From NCBI GenBank assembly GCA_009911065.1, contig QXWR01000021.1, positions 23,261 through 87,260 on the forward strand: a stretch of DNA of 64,000 nt. The letters run 5' to 3'. A program made the position numbers and the translations under genes. Below, piece after piece: positions 9,097 to 19,184 of this stretch. The notes beneath the pieces are model-generated. The model ran no database searches. It worked only from the letters and a program-made list of their open reading frames with translations, and had not been told where the DNA came from. This stretch comes from Clostridiaceae bacterium (GTDB lineage Bacteria > Bacillota > Clostridia > Lachnospirales > Lachnospiraceae). The first letter of the stretch is position 1. Each line of letters starts with the position of its first letter.

Positions 9097-10554
9097 ATGA
9101 GGACGTTTAGTGAACAGCAGATTGTGGCTCTTGCGCCAAATGCAAACGCAGTGAGCAATGGCAGGAAGATCTCCAATGGGGGTGGATTTGTATCCCGTAT
9201 GCGGTCAGAGGACGATACCTTTTACATGGGGGAATGTAAAGGGAGCGGGAAATCCAATTATGTGGTGTCAGCAGATTTTGTGGAGGAGGATAAGCCGGTT
9301 TTTCGGTGCAGCTGCCCAAGCCGGCAGTTTCCCTGCAAGCACAGTTTGGGACTGATGTTTGAGATGGCAGCGGGAAAAGACTTTGCCATAGGGGAGATTC
9401 CAAAGGATATTTTGGAAAAACGGGAAAAGAAGCAGGCCAAAGAGGCAAAGAAGGCAGACGGGTCCAGTGAAAAGAAACCAGTATCCGAAAAAAGCGCCAA
9501 GGCAAGCAAGGCTGCCAAAACAAAAAAGATCAAGAAACAGCTGGAAGGTCTGAAACTGATGAAACAGATGACGGATCAGCTGATGCACACAGGACTTTCT
9601 TCTATGGGAAGTGTGTCCCTGAAAAGCTACCGGGATTTGGCAAAGCAGCTGGGAGACTATTATCTGCCTGGACCGCAGAATTATTTTAACCGGCTGGTGC
9701 TGGAGATGGAAGCCTACCAAAAGGATTCGGACAAGAAGCATTATCACCAGGCTGTGGAAGTGTTAAAGCGGCTGCGGGCGCTGGAGAGAAAGGCTGCGGT
9801 TTACCTTCAGGGAAAATTAGAGACGGATTCGCCGGAAGCGGACGATGATATTTTATATGAAAAGCTGGGGGGAATCTGGAAGCTTGACCAGTTAAATGAT
9901 TTGGGCCTGAAAAAGGAGAATGCAAAATTGATTCAGCTTTCCTTTCAGGTGATTTACGACGAGGCCCGAAAGGAATATGTGGATACGGGATATTGGGCAG
10001 ATGTGGATACAGGGGAAATTTCCTGTACATTCAATTATCGTCCGGTTAAGGCGTTAAAGTATGTGAAGCAGGAGGATTCTTGTTTTGCATTGGTTCAAAC
10101 ACCCCTTCTTAGCTATTATCCAGGGGGGATGAATCGGAGAATCCGGTGGGAGAGCGCTTCTTATGATCCTGTCACCAAAGAAGTTTTAAGTCAGGTGATC
10201 AGTCATGGACATGGGGATATTGGTGCAGCAGTGAAGCTGGCCAAAAATGAGATCAAAAATCTTCTCTCGGAAGATTTTTGTGGAATGCTGATTCGGTATA
10301 AGCAGATTGGGGTGGTAAGTACCGAAACTGGGGATTGGTTTGTCATGGAGGATGAGTCCGGAGAGAGGATAGAATTGTCTGGAAGAGAAGGCTGGGCAGA
10401 TACAATGGCGGCTCTTTCTATGATTCCCAAAAAAAATGTGTTTCAGAATCAGGCATTGTTTGGTCTGATGTATTATGATTCCGATGACCATAAGCTTCGG
10501 ATGTATCCCTGCAGCATTGTGACTGGAGAAGGGATTGTAAGGCTGCTGTATTAA
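9097..10554 (+). CDS. SWIM zinc-finger protein
   Basis: A 485-residue protein with a SWIM zinc finger at residues 71-82: CSCPSRQFPCKH gives Cys71, Cys73, Cys80 and His82 (CxCx6CxH). SWIM domains bind DNA or protein. A lysine/alanine-rich linker (about 110-150) follows and the rest is an unclassified alpha/beta region. The ATG at 9097 is used because an earlier ATG (9090) is out of frame and stops at once; AAGGAG is upstream. It is the first gene of a five-gene cluster (SWIM, HEAT-like, MoxR AAA+, DUF5682, VWA) resembling the E. coli yehLMPQ group, where YehQ is the SWIM protein. Confidence 0.85.
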   Translation: MRTFSEQQIVALAPNANAVSNGRKISNGGGFVSRMRSEDDTFYMGECKGSGKSNYVVSADFVEEDKPVFRCSCPSRQFPCKHSLGLMFEMAAGKDFAIGEIPKDILEKREKKQAKEAKKADGSSEKKPVSEKSAKASKAAKTKKIKKQLEGLKLMKQMTDQLMHTGLSSMGSVSLKSYRDLAKQLGDYYLPGPQNYFNRLVLEMEAYQKDSDKKHYHQAVEVLKRLRALERKAAVYLQGKLETDSPEADDDILYEKLGGIWKLDQLNDLGLKKENAKLIQLSFQVIYDEARKEYVDTGYWADVDTGEISCTFNYRPVKALKYVKQEDSCFALVQTPLLSYYPGGMNRRIRWESASYDPVTKEVLSQVISHGHGDIGAAVKLAKNEIKNLLSEDFCGMLIRYKQIGVVSTETGDWFVMEDESGERIELSGREGWADTMAALSMIPKKNVFQNQALFGLMYYDSDDHKLRMYPCSIVTGEGIVRLLY

Positions 10555-10588
10555 TCGGTGTTTTACGTTAAGTAAGGAGAACTGGGTT

Positions 10589-12517
10589 ATGAATTTGGAT
10601 GCTATGTATGAATTGCGGGAGCGGCTGGAGACGGCGGCAGTGGCAGGCGTGGGTCTGATTCAGGAGGATTTCCGCCTGAAAAGAGCTGTGCAGCAGATAG
10701 AGCCTTTTGCTAAGGCATCGCCGGTGTTTCAGAAAATCTATGGTCTGGCAGGAACTTTGACGGCACAGGAATGTGAGGACCGGGCGGGGGTTTTGCTGGA
10801 TACCCTGGGACTTTTAGATGCAGTGCTTTGTACTCAGGGTTCTGTGGGAACGAAAGGTGAGTTAAAGGAGCTGGAAGTGGTTTTGACAGAGGGAGATCCT
10901 TACAGAGAGATTTCCTATGGCCGGATTGCTTCTGTGCTTCAGGCATTTCAGACCACCGGAGGGGGACGGTACGCCATTATCCGGGATGCCTATGACACGG
11001 ACCCGGAGATTTTCAAGGATTACCGGATGAAATATTGGATGGTGCGGGCTTTGGGGGACAGTTATGCAGAACTAGCTGAACTGGTTGCAAACTGGCTTGT
11101 CCTGGAGGGAGAGGCAGTGATTCCTTTATTGAAGCGGGGATTTTTGCCGGACGGAAAGAGAGAGATGGCAAGGCGGATTGAGGTGATAGAGCAGATTGCC
11201 GGTGAGAAGGAAAATGATTTTTACCGGTATGCGGCAAAGGAAGGAAACAAGGAAATTCGGGAAGCAGCGCTTTTGGCCTTTCGCCATGATGCTTCCAATG
11301 AGGCGCTTCTTTTGGATTACCAAAAGTCAGAAAAGGGGAAATGCAAGGAAGCGGCTTTGCGGTCTCTGGCCTTTATGGAAGGGGAGGCTGCTGCTGCTTT
11401 CTGGAAAATTAGACTGGAGAAAAAGCCTGAGGAGACTGTAAACTATCTGACTCCTTCTGGCGTAAACTGGGCAGGAGATCTGATTGCAGATGCCATTGAA
11501 ACGTGGATTGATAAAGGGGAGCCGGAATCTGCGTCCGTGGAGGAAAAGCCCAAAGGGAAGGAGACAAAGGAGGAGCGGGCAAAGGAGAAGGCCCAGGCAA
11601 GGGAGGAGCGGGACCGGTATCGGCACCGGCTTGGTATTTTGTGGGAGGCTGCCGCGGGCAAAAGCTCGGAGCGGATTCGCCAGTGCTATGAAAAGGTTTA
11701 TTCGATTCTTCCCAGAGAGGTGCCTAAGATTTTAAGCCAGTCGGTAATCCGCACTGGAGATCCTTCTTTGTATCGTCTGGCAGGAGAACTGTATGAGCAG
11801 TATGGGGATGAATTTTTGGAGCCGGTATTTTTGGCGTCTCTTCTCTCATGTTCTGCCCAGGAGACTTATGAGCGGTTTCACAAATTCATTCATCCAGACG
11901 GACTTTTGCGGACATTGACAGGCAAAAAGGCAGATGCCACTGGAGTTCTTTACGGGTTTGCCCGGATTGTGTATCGGGAGGAGGAAGGAAAGTATGGAAT
12001 CACCCTGGAGGACATGAACAGTCCCATACGGGAACGGGCGATCTGCCGGTGGATTCCAGCAGGGCTGGATTTGCGCTGGTATCCGCTGCTTTTAAATTAT
12101 CCGGGCCGGTTTGCCACAGGGAGGCGGAACAATTACAGTATGTACCGGAATTACTATGACTGGATGATGGCAAAATTGTACCGGCCGGATGTGGAGGAAT
12201 TTCAGGAGGCTTACGGAAGATTTTTCTATGAGGGAGCTTTACAGCTTACGCCTACTACAGAAGGGATTCAGATGATGAAACGGTGTGGGTGGAAAAAATA
12301 TGATGGGCTTTTGGCAGCCTGCATAAAAGATGCAAATTCCATTCCCAGCTATTTGATTCGAAATCTTCTTGGGGAACTTCCTTTAAGTAACAAAGAGATT
12401 GCGGAGGAGTTAAGCCAGATTATTGAGAAAAGGAAAGGAAAGGCAATAAACGGAATTTCCATTTTGGAACATTGGAGGGATGGGCTTTTAAGCGGAGTTC
12501 CGGTAGAAAAGCTGTAA
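10589..12517 (+). CDS. Large helical HEAT-like protein of the MoxR/VWA cluster
   Basis: A 642-residue protein without membrane segments, rich in alpha-helical pairs. The stretch around residues 190-300 (KEIREAALLAFRHD, CKEAALRSLAFMEG) looks like HEAT-type repeats. A charged linker (about 310-350) separates a C-terminal half with several Trp/Tyr motifs. It lies 34 bp after the SWIM gene with RBS TAAGGAG. In related clusters this position is filled by DUF5691-type or YehM-type proteins; which of these applies I cannot decide from sequence alone. It is probably a scaffold or substrate adaptor for the adjacent MoxR ATPase. Confidence 0.7.
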   Translation: MNLDAMYELRERLETAAVAGVGLIQEDFRLKRAVQQIEPFAKASPVFQKIYGLAGTLTAQECEDRAGVLLDTLGLLDAVLCTQGSVGTKGELKELEVVLTEGDPYREISYGRIASVLQAFQTTGGGRYAIIRDAYDTDPEIFKDYRMKYWMVRALGDSYAELAELVANWLVLEGEAVIPLLKRGFLPDGKREMARRIEVIEQIAGEKENDFYRYAAKEGNKEIREAALLAFRHDASNEALLLDYQKSEKGKCKEAALRSLAFMEGEAAAAFWKIRLEKKPEETVNYLTPSGVNWAGDLIADAIETWIDKGEPESASVEEKPKGKETKEERAKEKAQAREERDRYRHRLGILWEAAAGKSSERIRQCYEKVYSILPREVPKILSQSVIRTGDPSLYRLAGELYEQYGDEFLEPVFLASLLSCSAQETYERFHKFIHPDGLLRTLTGKKADATGVLYGFARIVYREEEGKYGITLEDMNSPIRERAICRWIPAGLDLRWYPLLLNYPGRFATGRRNNYSMYRNYYDWMMAKLYRPDVEEFQEAYGRFFYEGALQLTPTTEGIQMMKRCGWKKYDGLLAACIKDANSIPSYLIRNLLGELPLSNKEIAEELSQIIEKRKGKAINGISILEHWRDGLLSGVPVEKL

Positions 12518-12582
12518 AGGAATATTGGGATGTTGAAAAGAATGGACAGGAACATTTTTTGGAAAGGGGAGAAAGGTTGATT

Positions 12583-13668
12583 ATGGAACAGGAGATGCAG
12601 CGGCTGCCGGCAGAGCAGTTGTTTCAAAAGGAGATTGATGCGCTGATTGCCAATGAAACGTATCCAATACCTACTGGGTGGCGGATGTCGCCTCGGTCGG
12701 TGCTTACTTATATCTGCGGAGGGAAGTCTGGGGATGTGGAGATTACCCCTAAGTATATTGGTCATGAACGTCTGGTGGAGATTGCTATTTCCACGCTGGT
12801 TACAGATCGGGCTTTGCTTCTCATTGGAGAGCCGGGAACCGCAAAGTCCTGGCTGTCGGAACATTTGACGGCAGCGATCAATGGGGATTCCACCAGAGTC
12901 ATTCAGGGGACTGCCGGGACTACAGAGGAGCAGATTCGGTATTCTTGGAACTATGCCATGTTGATTGCAAACGGCCCTTCCAGGGAGGCCATGATTCCAA
13001 GTCCGATTTACCGGGCTATGGAACAGGGGATGATTGCCCGTGTGGAGGAGATTTCCCGGTGTGCGTCGGAAGTACAGGATGCTCTTATTTCGATTTTGTC
13101 GGAAAAGCGGATTTCCGTTCCTGAGCTGGGGGTGGAGATTCCTGCCAGAAAAGGGTTTTCAGTTATTGCCACAGCGAATACCCGGGATAAGGGAGTCAAT
13201 GACATGTCAGCGGCTTTAAAACGGCGGTTTAATATTGTGGTTTTGCCGTCTCCGGAAAGCCTGGAGGCGGAGATGGAGATTGTAGAAACCCGAATCCGGC
13301 AGCTGGCGGGAAATCTGGACTTGAATGCACGGCTTCCTGAGGCAGAGGTGGTGAAAAAGGTATGCACCATTTTCCGAGAACTTCGCGCTGGTGTAACTTT
13401 GGACGGAAAACAGAAGTTAAAATCAACTTCCGGAGTTCTTTCCACAGCTGAGGCCATTTCCCTTCTTGCCAACAGCATGGCGTTGGCGGGAAGTTTTGGG
13501 AATGGGCAGGTGACGGATGCTGATCTTGCCGCAGGACTTCAGGGAGCCGTAGTCAAGGAGGACAGCAAGGACGGAAAGGTTTGGGAAGAGTATCTGGAAA
13601 ACATTATGAAGAAGCGAGGGTCCAAGTGGCTGTCCTTGTATCAGGAGTGCAGGGAGCTGAATGGTTAA
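12583..13668 (+). CDS. MoxR-family AAA+ ATPase (YehL-like)
   Basis: A 361-residue AAA+ ATPase. The start is set at ATG 12583, preceded by GGGGAGAAAGG; a longer frame from 12472 would overlap the previous gene. Walker A is GEPGTAKS (residues about 82-89), Walker B/sensor context is ARVEEISRC followed by VQDALISILSEK, and sensor 1 is VIATANTRD. MoxR ATPases work with VWA-domain partners as chaperones that mature or remodel protein complexes. Here the partner is presumably the VWA protein encoded two genes downstream. The stop overlaps the next start (TAATG), implying translational coupling. Confidence 0.9.
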   Translation: MEQEMQRLPAEQLFQKEIDALIANETYPIPTGWRMSPRSVLTYICGGKSGDVEITPKYIGHERLVEIAISTLVTDRALLLIGEPGTAKSWLSEHLTAAINGDSTRVIQGTAGTTEEQIRYSWNYAMLIANGPSREAMIPSPIYRAMEQGMIARVEEISRCASEVQDALISILSEKRISVPELGVEIPARKGFSVIATANTRDKGVNDMSAALKRRFNIVVLPSPESLEAEMEIVETRIRQLAGNLDLNARLPEAEVVKKVCTIFRELRAGVTLDGKQKLKSTSGVLSTAEAISLLANSMALAGSFGNGQVTDADLAAGLQGAVVKEDSKDGKVWEEYLENIMKKRGSKWLSLYQECRELNG

Positions 13669-16109
13669 TGGAGGGCAAGGTGATAGGGCAGGATAAGAAA
13701 AGCAGCCGGAAACAGGGAAAAGTCAGTCCTCATGTGTTCGGAATTCGCCATCTGTCTCCGGCGGGAGCTTATTTTGTGCGGAAGTTTCTGGATAAAACCG
13801 CTCCGGAGTTGGTGCTGATTGAGGGACCGTCCGATTTTACGGAGCTTTTGGAAGATTTGGGGAAGAAAGAGGTAAAACCGCCAGTGGCGGTGATGGCGTA
13901 TACATCAGAGCTGCCTGTCCAAACCGTTCTCTATCCTTTTGCCGTGTATTCCCCGGAGTATCAGGCCATTTTGTGGGCAAAGGAACATGGCTGTGCCTGT
14001 CGGTTCTGCGATCTGCCTTCCGAGGTGTTTTTGGGACTACGAAATCAAGAGCGGCTGCGGCAGCAGGAAAAGATGATAAAAGAGCTTGCAGAGTCTAAGA
14101 ACGGGGAAGATTTGGCGGAAGGTGAGATGAGGCTGCCAGAGAACGGTTCGGAAGCTGTGGTAAAAGGCGTTCCGGAAGTTACAGCGGAAAGTGAGACAGG
14201 TCTGCGAAAGGAGAGTCCAACCGCTTATGTGTACCGACGGCTGGACGAGCTTTCCGGAGACGGGGACCATGAGACTTTCTGGGAGAGGACCATGGAACAG
14301 GCCATGGAGGAAGACGGGTACCAGAAGGGAGCCTGGGAGTTTGGCAGTTCTCTTAGGGAACTTTCGGAGAAAGATGAGAACGGGGAGAATCAAATCCGGG
14401 AGGCTTTTATGCGCCGGGAGATTGCCCGTGCCGTGAAGGAAGGGATTTCTCCAGATAAGATTGTGGTGGTTACTGGAGCGTTTCATGTAAACGGAATTTT
14501 AGAAGACAAAAAGCCCATGACGGAAAAGGAGTTTAAGAAACTTCCCCGAATGGAAATAAATAAAACCTTAATGCCTTACTCTTATTTCAGGCTCTCAGAA
14601 CGGGCCGGATATGGAGCTGGAAACCGGGCGCCTGCTTACTATGAATTTTTGTGGGACGGATTGTGCAGGGAGAAGCCGGATTATGCAGGACGCCGGTATC
14701 TGGCTGCTCTGGCCAAGTTTCAGAGGGAACATGGAAATATGGTATCCTCAGCCGAGATCATTGAAGGGGTACAGTTGGCGTATTCTCTGGCAGCCCTTCA
14801 TGATGGAAAGATTCCTGCTTTAAGGGATTTGCGGGATGCGGCAGTAACTTGCATGGGTCATGGGAATTTTTCAGAGATAGCTCTGGCTGTGGCAGATACC
14901 GAGATTGGAACCTGCATTGGCAGGCTGCCAGAGGGGGTTAGCCAGACTTCCATCCAGTCGGATTTTTACCGAAGATTAAAGGAGCTTCGACTAGAAAAGT
15001 ACAGATCTGTGACAATGCAGGAATTGACTTTGGATTTGCGGGAAAAATTGACTGTAAAATCAGAGAAGGCAGCATTTCTTGATCTGGAACGGTCCTTTTT
15101 CCTTCATCGGCTGAAGGTGCTTGGAATCTCTTTTGCGGAACCTGTGGCAGTGCGGCAGGAGCGGGCTACCTGGGCGGAGCAGTGGGCTTTGCGCTGGACT
15201 CCGGAGGCGGAGATTCAGATTGTGGAGGCTGTGTTAAAAGGAGATACCGTGGAACAGGCGGCTTCCTTTGTTTTGAAGGAGCGGACAGAAGGGGCTGGCA
15301 TTGGGGAAATTGCCGCAGTGATTGAGGAGGCATGTAATTGCGGAATGCCGTCTTCCATGGAGTATGGGGTGACTGCTTTACAGAGTACGGCAGTGGAGGC
15401 TGTGGCTCTTCATGAGATAGCAGAGACATCCAGACGGCTTTCTATGGTTCTTCGATATGGGGATATTCGCAGATTAAACCGCGACCCTCTGATTCCGATT
15501 TTGTCTCAGCTGTTTTTGCGTGCATGTCTCATTTTAACCGGAGAGTGCGTCTGTGATGACACTGCAGCTAAGTCGGTCGCCCAGTCGGTTTTAACCCTCC
15601 ATGAGGTGTCGGTAAACCATGACTTTCTTGACGGAAAACGCTGGCTTACAGAGCTTTGGGAGATTGCCAGAAGAGATGATTTAAACACCCGCCTGTCTGG
15701 ACTTGCAGCTGCCATTCTTTTGGAAATGGGACAGATGGATAAAGAGGAATTGGGACAGGAGGTTCAAAGGCGTTTGTCCAAAGGGAATCCGGCAGAGCTT
15801 GGGGCTGGATGGTTTGAAGGTCTGTCTATGAAAAATCATTATGCTCTGATTGCCCGTCTGACTTTGTGGGAAAAGCTAAGCGACTATTTGGAAGAGTTGG
15901 ATGACGAGGAGTTTAAGCGGGCTTTGGTCTTTTTGCGTCGGGCGTTTGCAGATTTTAGTTCTGAGGAGAAAAATCAGATAGCAGAGAATTTGGGAGAGAT
16001 CTGGCAGGTAAATCCGACCCAGGTCAGTGAGCTTGTAAATGGACCGATTTTGGAGGAAGAGATTTCTTTATTGTCTGGGTTGGATGATTTTGATTTTGGG
16101 GATATTTGA
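13668..16109 (+). CDS. DUF5682 family protein
   Basis: An 813-residue protein beginning at the ATG that overlaps the MoxR stop (13668). The N-terminal block FGIRHLSPAGAYFVRKFLD...VLIEGPSDF matches the DUF5682 signature (GIRH...PSD-type motifs; residues about 20-60), with a further VVVTGAFHVNGI motif near residue 270, reminiscent of TraB/ChaN-type folds. The large C-terminal half is helical and unclassified. Its function is unknown; the family is almost always found beside MoxR and VWA genes, supporting a joint complex. An alternative GTG start is at 13680. Confidence 0.8.
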   Translation: MEGKVIGQDKKSSRKQGKVSPHVFGIRHLSPAGAYFVRKFLDKTAPELVLIEGPSDFTELLEDLGKKEVKPPVAVMAYTSELPVQTVLYPFAVYSPEYQAILWAKEHGCACRFCDLPSEVFLGLRNQERLRQQEKMIKELAESKNGEDLAEGEMRLPENGSEAVVKGVPEVTAESETGLRKESPTAYVYRRLDELSGDGDHETFWERTMEQAMEEDGYQKGAWEFGSSLRELSEKDENGENQIREAFMRREIARAVKEGISPDKIVVVTGAFHVNGILEDKKPMTEKEFKKLPRMEINKTLMPYSYFRLSERAGYGAGNRAPAYYEFLWDGLCREKPDYAGRRYLAALAKFQREHGNMVSSAEIIEGVQLAYSLAALHDGKIPALRDLRDAAVTCMGHGNFSEIALAVADTEIGTCIGRLPEGVSQTSIQSDFYRRLKELRLEKYRSVTMQELTLDLREKLTVKSEKAAFLDLERSFFLHRLKVLGISFAEPVAVRQERATWAEQWALRWTPEAEIQIVEAVLKGDTVEQAASFVLKERTEGAGIGEIAAVIEEACNCGMPSSMEYGVTALQSTAVEAVALHEIAETSRRLSMVLRYGDIRRLNRDPLIPILSQLFLRACLILTGECVCDDTAAKSVAQSVLTLHEVSVNHDFLDGKRWLTELWEIARRDDLNTRLSGLAAAILLEMGQMDKEELGQEVQRRLSKGNPAELGAGWFEGLSMKNHYALIARLTLWEKLSDYLEELDDEEFKRALVFLRRAFADFSSEEKNQIAENLGEIWQVNPTQVSELVNGPILEEEISLLSGLDDFDFGDI

Positions 16110-16228
16110 ATGTGTCAGAGGGAGTTGGAAGGAAGCTTATCACCCATTCCAGGTTGTTAAAAAATGGGGGTTGTTAGATATGCCTTCTGTTTTGCGGGAG
16201 ATTTGGTATGAATGAGGGAGGTTGATGG

Positions 16229-17413
16229 ATGGAGATTAAAGAGCAGATGAAGCGGTGGCGGCTGATTTTGGGGGAGGAAAGCCAGGGGCAGTTTGATTCG
16301 ATGACAGGAGGATCGGATGCCTCCCTTTCTGAAGAACAATGGCTGATGGATCAGGCTTTGGCTGCAATTTACAATAACAGCTCTGCGGGAGGCTTTGGCA
16401 TGAAGGGAGCTGGAAAAGGCCCGTCAAGTCCAAGGATTACCCAGTGGCTGGGAGATGTGAGAACTTTATTTGATAAGGATTTGGTGAAAATCGTTCAGTC
16501 GGATGCCATGGAGCGGTGCGGTTTAAAGCAGCTGATTTTTGAGCCGGAGCTTTTGGAGCAGATGGAGCCGAACATGAATCTTGCCACTACCATTTTGCTT
16601 TTAAAAGATCAGGTGCCAAAGAGGAGCAAGGACAGTGTAAGGGAATTTATTGGGAAGATTGTGGAAGAGATCAATAAGCTTTTAGAAAGCGACATTCGGC
16701 GGGCTGTGACAGCGGCCATAAACCGCCGTCAGCATTCCCCGATCCCTTCGGCAGCAGCCCTTGATTTTCCTACCACCATCCGCCGCGGAATCAAAAATTA
16801 CAACCGGGAGTTGAAACGGATTATCCCGGAGCATTACTACTTTTTTGACCGGACTACCCTTACTGCATCCAGCAAATTTACTGTGATTTTGGATGTGGAC
16901 CAGAGTGGTTCCATGGGAGAATCGGTCATTTATTCTTCTATCATAAGCTGTATTCTGGCAAGTATGGCTGCCATTAAAACAAGGATTGTGGCCTTTGATA
17001 CTCAGGTGGTGGATTTGACGGAAAAATGTGAAGACCCAGTGGATTTGCTTTTTGGATTTCAGCTGGGTGGCGGGACGGACATTAACAAATCCATTGTTTA
17101 CTGCCAGCAGTTTGTGGAAAATCCCAAGAAGACCTTATTCTTTTTGATCAGCGACCTGATGGAAGGCGGCAATCGGGCCGGAATGCTTCGACGGCTGGAG
17201 GAGATGAAGGAATCCGGGGTGACGGTGGTTTGTCTTCTGGCGATTGCAGATGGAGGAAAGCCTTATTATGATGCTCAGATGGCTCAGAGAATCGCCTCCG
17301 TGGGGATTCCCTGTTTTGCCTGTAATCCTCAAAAGCTGCCTCTTTTGTTGGAGCGGGCTTTAAAGGGGCTGGATTTAACAGGGTTTCAGAAGGAATTTGA
17401 AGAGAAAAAATAG
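16229..17413 (+). CDS. VWA-domain protein (CoxE/YehP-like), partner of MoxR
   Basis: A 394-residue soluble protein. The C-terminal half (about 215-390) is a von Willebrand A domain with MIDAS motif DVDQSGSMG, a GGGTDINKS loop containing the conserved Thr, and a SDLMEGG strand. The N-terminal half is helical. The last gene of the five-gene cluster, 119 bp after DUF5682, with GGGAGG before the ATG; a strong terminator follows. Established knowledge: MoxR AAA+ proteins act on VWA partners to regulate or insert metal/co-factor complexes. What this pair acts on is not evident. Confidence 0.85.
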   Translation: MEIKEQMKRWRLILGEESQGQFDSMTGGSDASLSEEQWLMDQALAAIYNNSSAGGFGMKGAGKGPSSPRITQWLGDVRTLFDKDLVKIVQSDAMERCGLKQLIFEPELLEQMEPNMNLATTILLLKDQVPKRSKDSVREFIGKIVEEINKLLESDIRRAVTAAINRRQHSPIPSAAALDFPTTIRRGIKNYNRELKRIIPEHYYFFDRTTLTASSKFTVILDVDQSGSMGESVIYSSIISCILASMAAIKTRIVAFDTQVVDLTEKCEDPVDLLFGFQLGGGTDINKSIVYCQQFVENPKKTLFFLISDLMEGGNRAGMLRRLEEMKESGVTVVCLLAIADGGKPYYDAQMAQRIASVGIPCFACNPQKLPLLLERALKGLDLTGFQKEFEEKK

Positions 17414-17447
17414 AAGAGAAAAATAGATTTGTAGAAAAGTTAAGATC

Positions 17448-17518
17448 AAAAAGTCCGGATTTGAGGAAAGAGAGAACGTATGAAAATACGTATCTTCATT
17501 TTCAAATCCGGACTTTTT
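17448..17518 (+). terminator. Two-tier hairpin terminator ending the MoxR/VWA cluster
   Basis: A perfect 17-bp stem (17448-17464 with 17502-17518) encloses a smaller ACGTAT/ATACGT stem at 17476-17491. It has A-run before and T-run after, so it could work in both directions. Confidence 0.85.
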
Positions 17519-17593
17519 CGATTTTTCAAACAGGGGATGTGTCCTGGAAAATCATTGATTCATAATCTGTTAGAAAGAATATTTTAGGAGTCT

Positions 17594-18697
17594 ATGATTT
17601 TGGTCACGATCAGTTTGTGTATGATTGTAAAAAATGAGGAGCTGGTTTTGGAGCGTTGTCTTGCGTCAGCAAAAAATATTGCAGATGAAATTATTATTGT
17701 GGATACAGGCTCTACAGATAGGACAAGGGAAATTGGAAAACGGTATGGAAAGGTGTATGATTTTACGTGGATTGACGATTTTTCCGCTGCCAGAAACGAG
17801 TCTTTTTTCCGGGCAAACATGGATTACTGCATGTGGTTGGATGCAGATGATGTGGTGACAGAGGAAAACCAGAAGAAATTATTGGAGCTGAAAATGTCTC
17901 TGAATCCAGATACGGATGTGGTGATGATGAAGTATGCAATCTCGGAAGATGAGGAAGGAAAGCCTTTGTTTTCTTACTATCGGGAGAGAATGGTGAAAAA
18001 TGGGAAGGGATTTTTGTGGGAGGGAAGAGTCCATGAAGCGATTGTGCCAAGGGGGAAGGTGGTCTATTCGGATATTGTGATTGCTCACCGGAAAATGGCT
18101 GCTGGTGACAAAGAGCGGAATCTTAGAATCTATGAGACAATGCTTCAGGAGGGAGAGGTTTTAAAGGGGAGAAACTTGTTTTATTATGGGAGGGAACTGA
18201 TGGCTCATGGCAGGTACCAAGATGCGGTGTGTGTCATGGAAGAGTTTTTGGATGGAGAAGGATGGGTGGAAAATCAGATTGAAGCATGTTTGAACTTGGC
18301 GTTTTGTTTTGGTGCATTGGGACAGGAGACAGAACGGGCGAAAGCTTTGCTTCGCAGTTTTTTGTATGATTCTCCCCGGGGAGAGGCATGTTTTGAGATT
18401 GGACAATATTTCCAGAGACAGAAAAAATGGCAGCAGGCGGTTTTTTGGTATGAGACTGCTTTGAAGGGAAATCCCCGGACCGAGAGCGGGGGATTTGTCC
18501 GGTCCGATTATTATGGTTATCTTCCGGAAATAAACTTGTGTGTCTGTTATGACCAGATGGGAGAGAGGGAAAAGGCATATGAGTATCATTTGAGGGCAAA
18601 GAAACGAAAACCAGAGTCGAAAGAAGTAAAATGGAATGAGGAGTATTTTCGGAATTTCAGGGACGAACCAAATGGACAGGAGGGACATAGGATATAG
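17594..18697 (+). CDS. Family-2 glycosyltransferase with C-terminal TPR-like repeats
   Basis: A 367-residue protein. Residues 1-190 are a GT-A glycosyltransferase ([10 protein letters not shown] at the start, VDTGSTDRT, and the metal/nucleotide-sugar motif WLDADD at residues 81-86). Residues 190-360 are helical repeats of TPR type. RBS TTAGGAG precedes the ATG. The product probably O-glycosylates the collagen-like protein encoded 76 bp downstream: in C. difficile the glycosyltransferase gene sgtA lies directly upstream of bclA3 and modifies that exosporium glycoprotein. Membership of the same transcript is likely as no terminator is seen between the two. Confidence 0.85.
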   Translation: MILVTISLCMIVKNEELVLERCLASAKNIADEIIIVDTGSTDRTREIGKRYGKVYDFTWIDDFSAARNESFFRANMDYCMWLDADDVVTEENQKKLLELKMSLNPDTDVVMMKYAISEDEEGKPLFSYYRERMVKNGKGFLWEGRVHEAIVPRGKVVYSDIVIAHRKMAAGDKERNLRIYETMLQEGEVLKGRNLFYYGRELMAHGRYQDAVCVMEEFLDGEGWVENQIEACLNLAFCFGALGQETERAKALLRSFLYDSPRGEACFEIGQYFQRQKKWQQAVFWYETALKGNPRTESGGFVRSDYYGYLPEINLCVCYDQMGEREKAYEYHLRAKKRKPESKEVKWNEEYFRNFRDEPNGQEGHRI

Positions 18698-18851
18698 TAA
18701 ACCAACAGCAGTGGATGAATCGTACCGGGAAATGGTTTGCTGTTGGCGGGGAGAAGAAGAAAGGAGCAATTCTATGTATTATGATTCTGTAGATTCTGGC
18801 TGTGGAACAAATCAGGGGTGTGGGATGGGCCGTCGGTGCTGTCGTCATAAT

Positions 18852-19184
18852 CCGCCAAGGCCACCAAGACCGCCGATGCCGCCAGGACCACCCATGCCGC
18901 CAGGACCGCCGATGCCGCCGGGACCACCGATGCCGCCGGGACCACCAAGACTACCCATGCCGCCGGGACCGCCAAGACCACCGATGCCGCCAAGACCGCC
19001 GATGCCACCGGGACCACCCATGCCGCCGGGACCACCAAGACCGCCGATGCCGCCAGGACAACCGATGCCACCTAGACTGCCGATGCCACCTAGACCACCC
19101 ATGCCGCCAGGACCGCCGATGCCGCCGGGACCGCCAAGACCACCAATGCCACCAGGACCGCCGATGCCGCCGGAACCGCCATAC
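18852..19184 (+). repeat. 18-bp tandem repeat coding Pro-Pro-Gly-Pro-Pro-Met
   Basis: Roughly eighteen imperfect 18-bp units (variants of CCG CCG GGA CCG CCG ATG) encode alternating GPP and MPP/RPP/LPP triplets. Such arrays change length readily by slippage. The complementary strand appears as a spurious glycine-rich frame. Confidence 0.9.

Noticed and set aside
8406..9176. 256-aa minus-strand frame across yebC
   Set aside because: Shadow of yebC and its terminator; no homology or RBS.
18852..19184. CRISPR array
   Set aside because: The repeats are contiguous 18-bp coding units with no spacers and no cas genes nearby.
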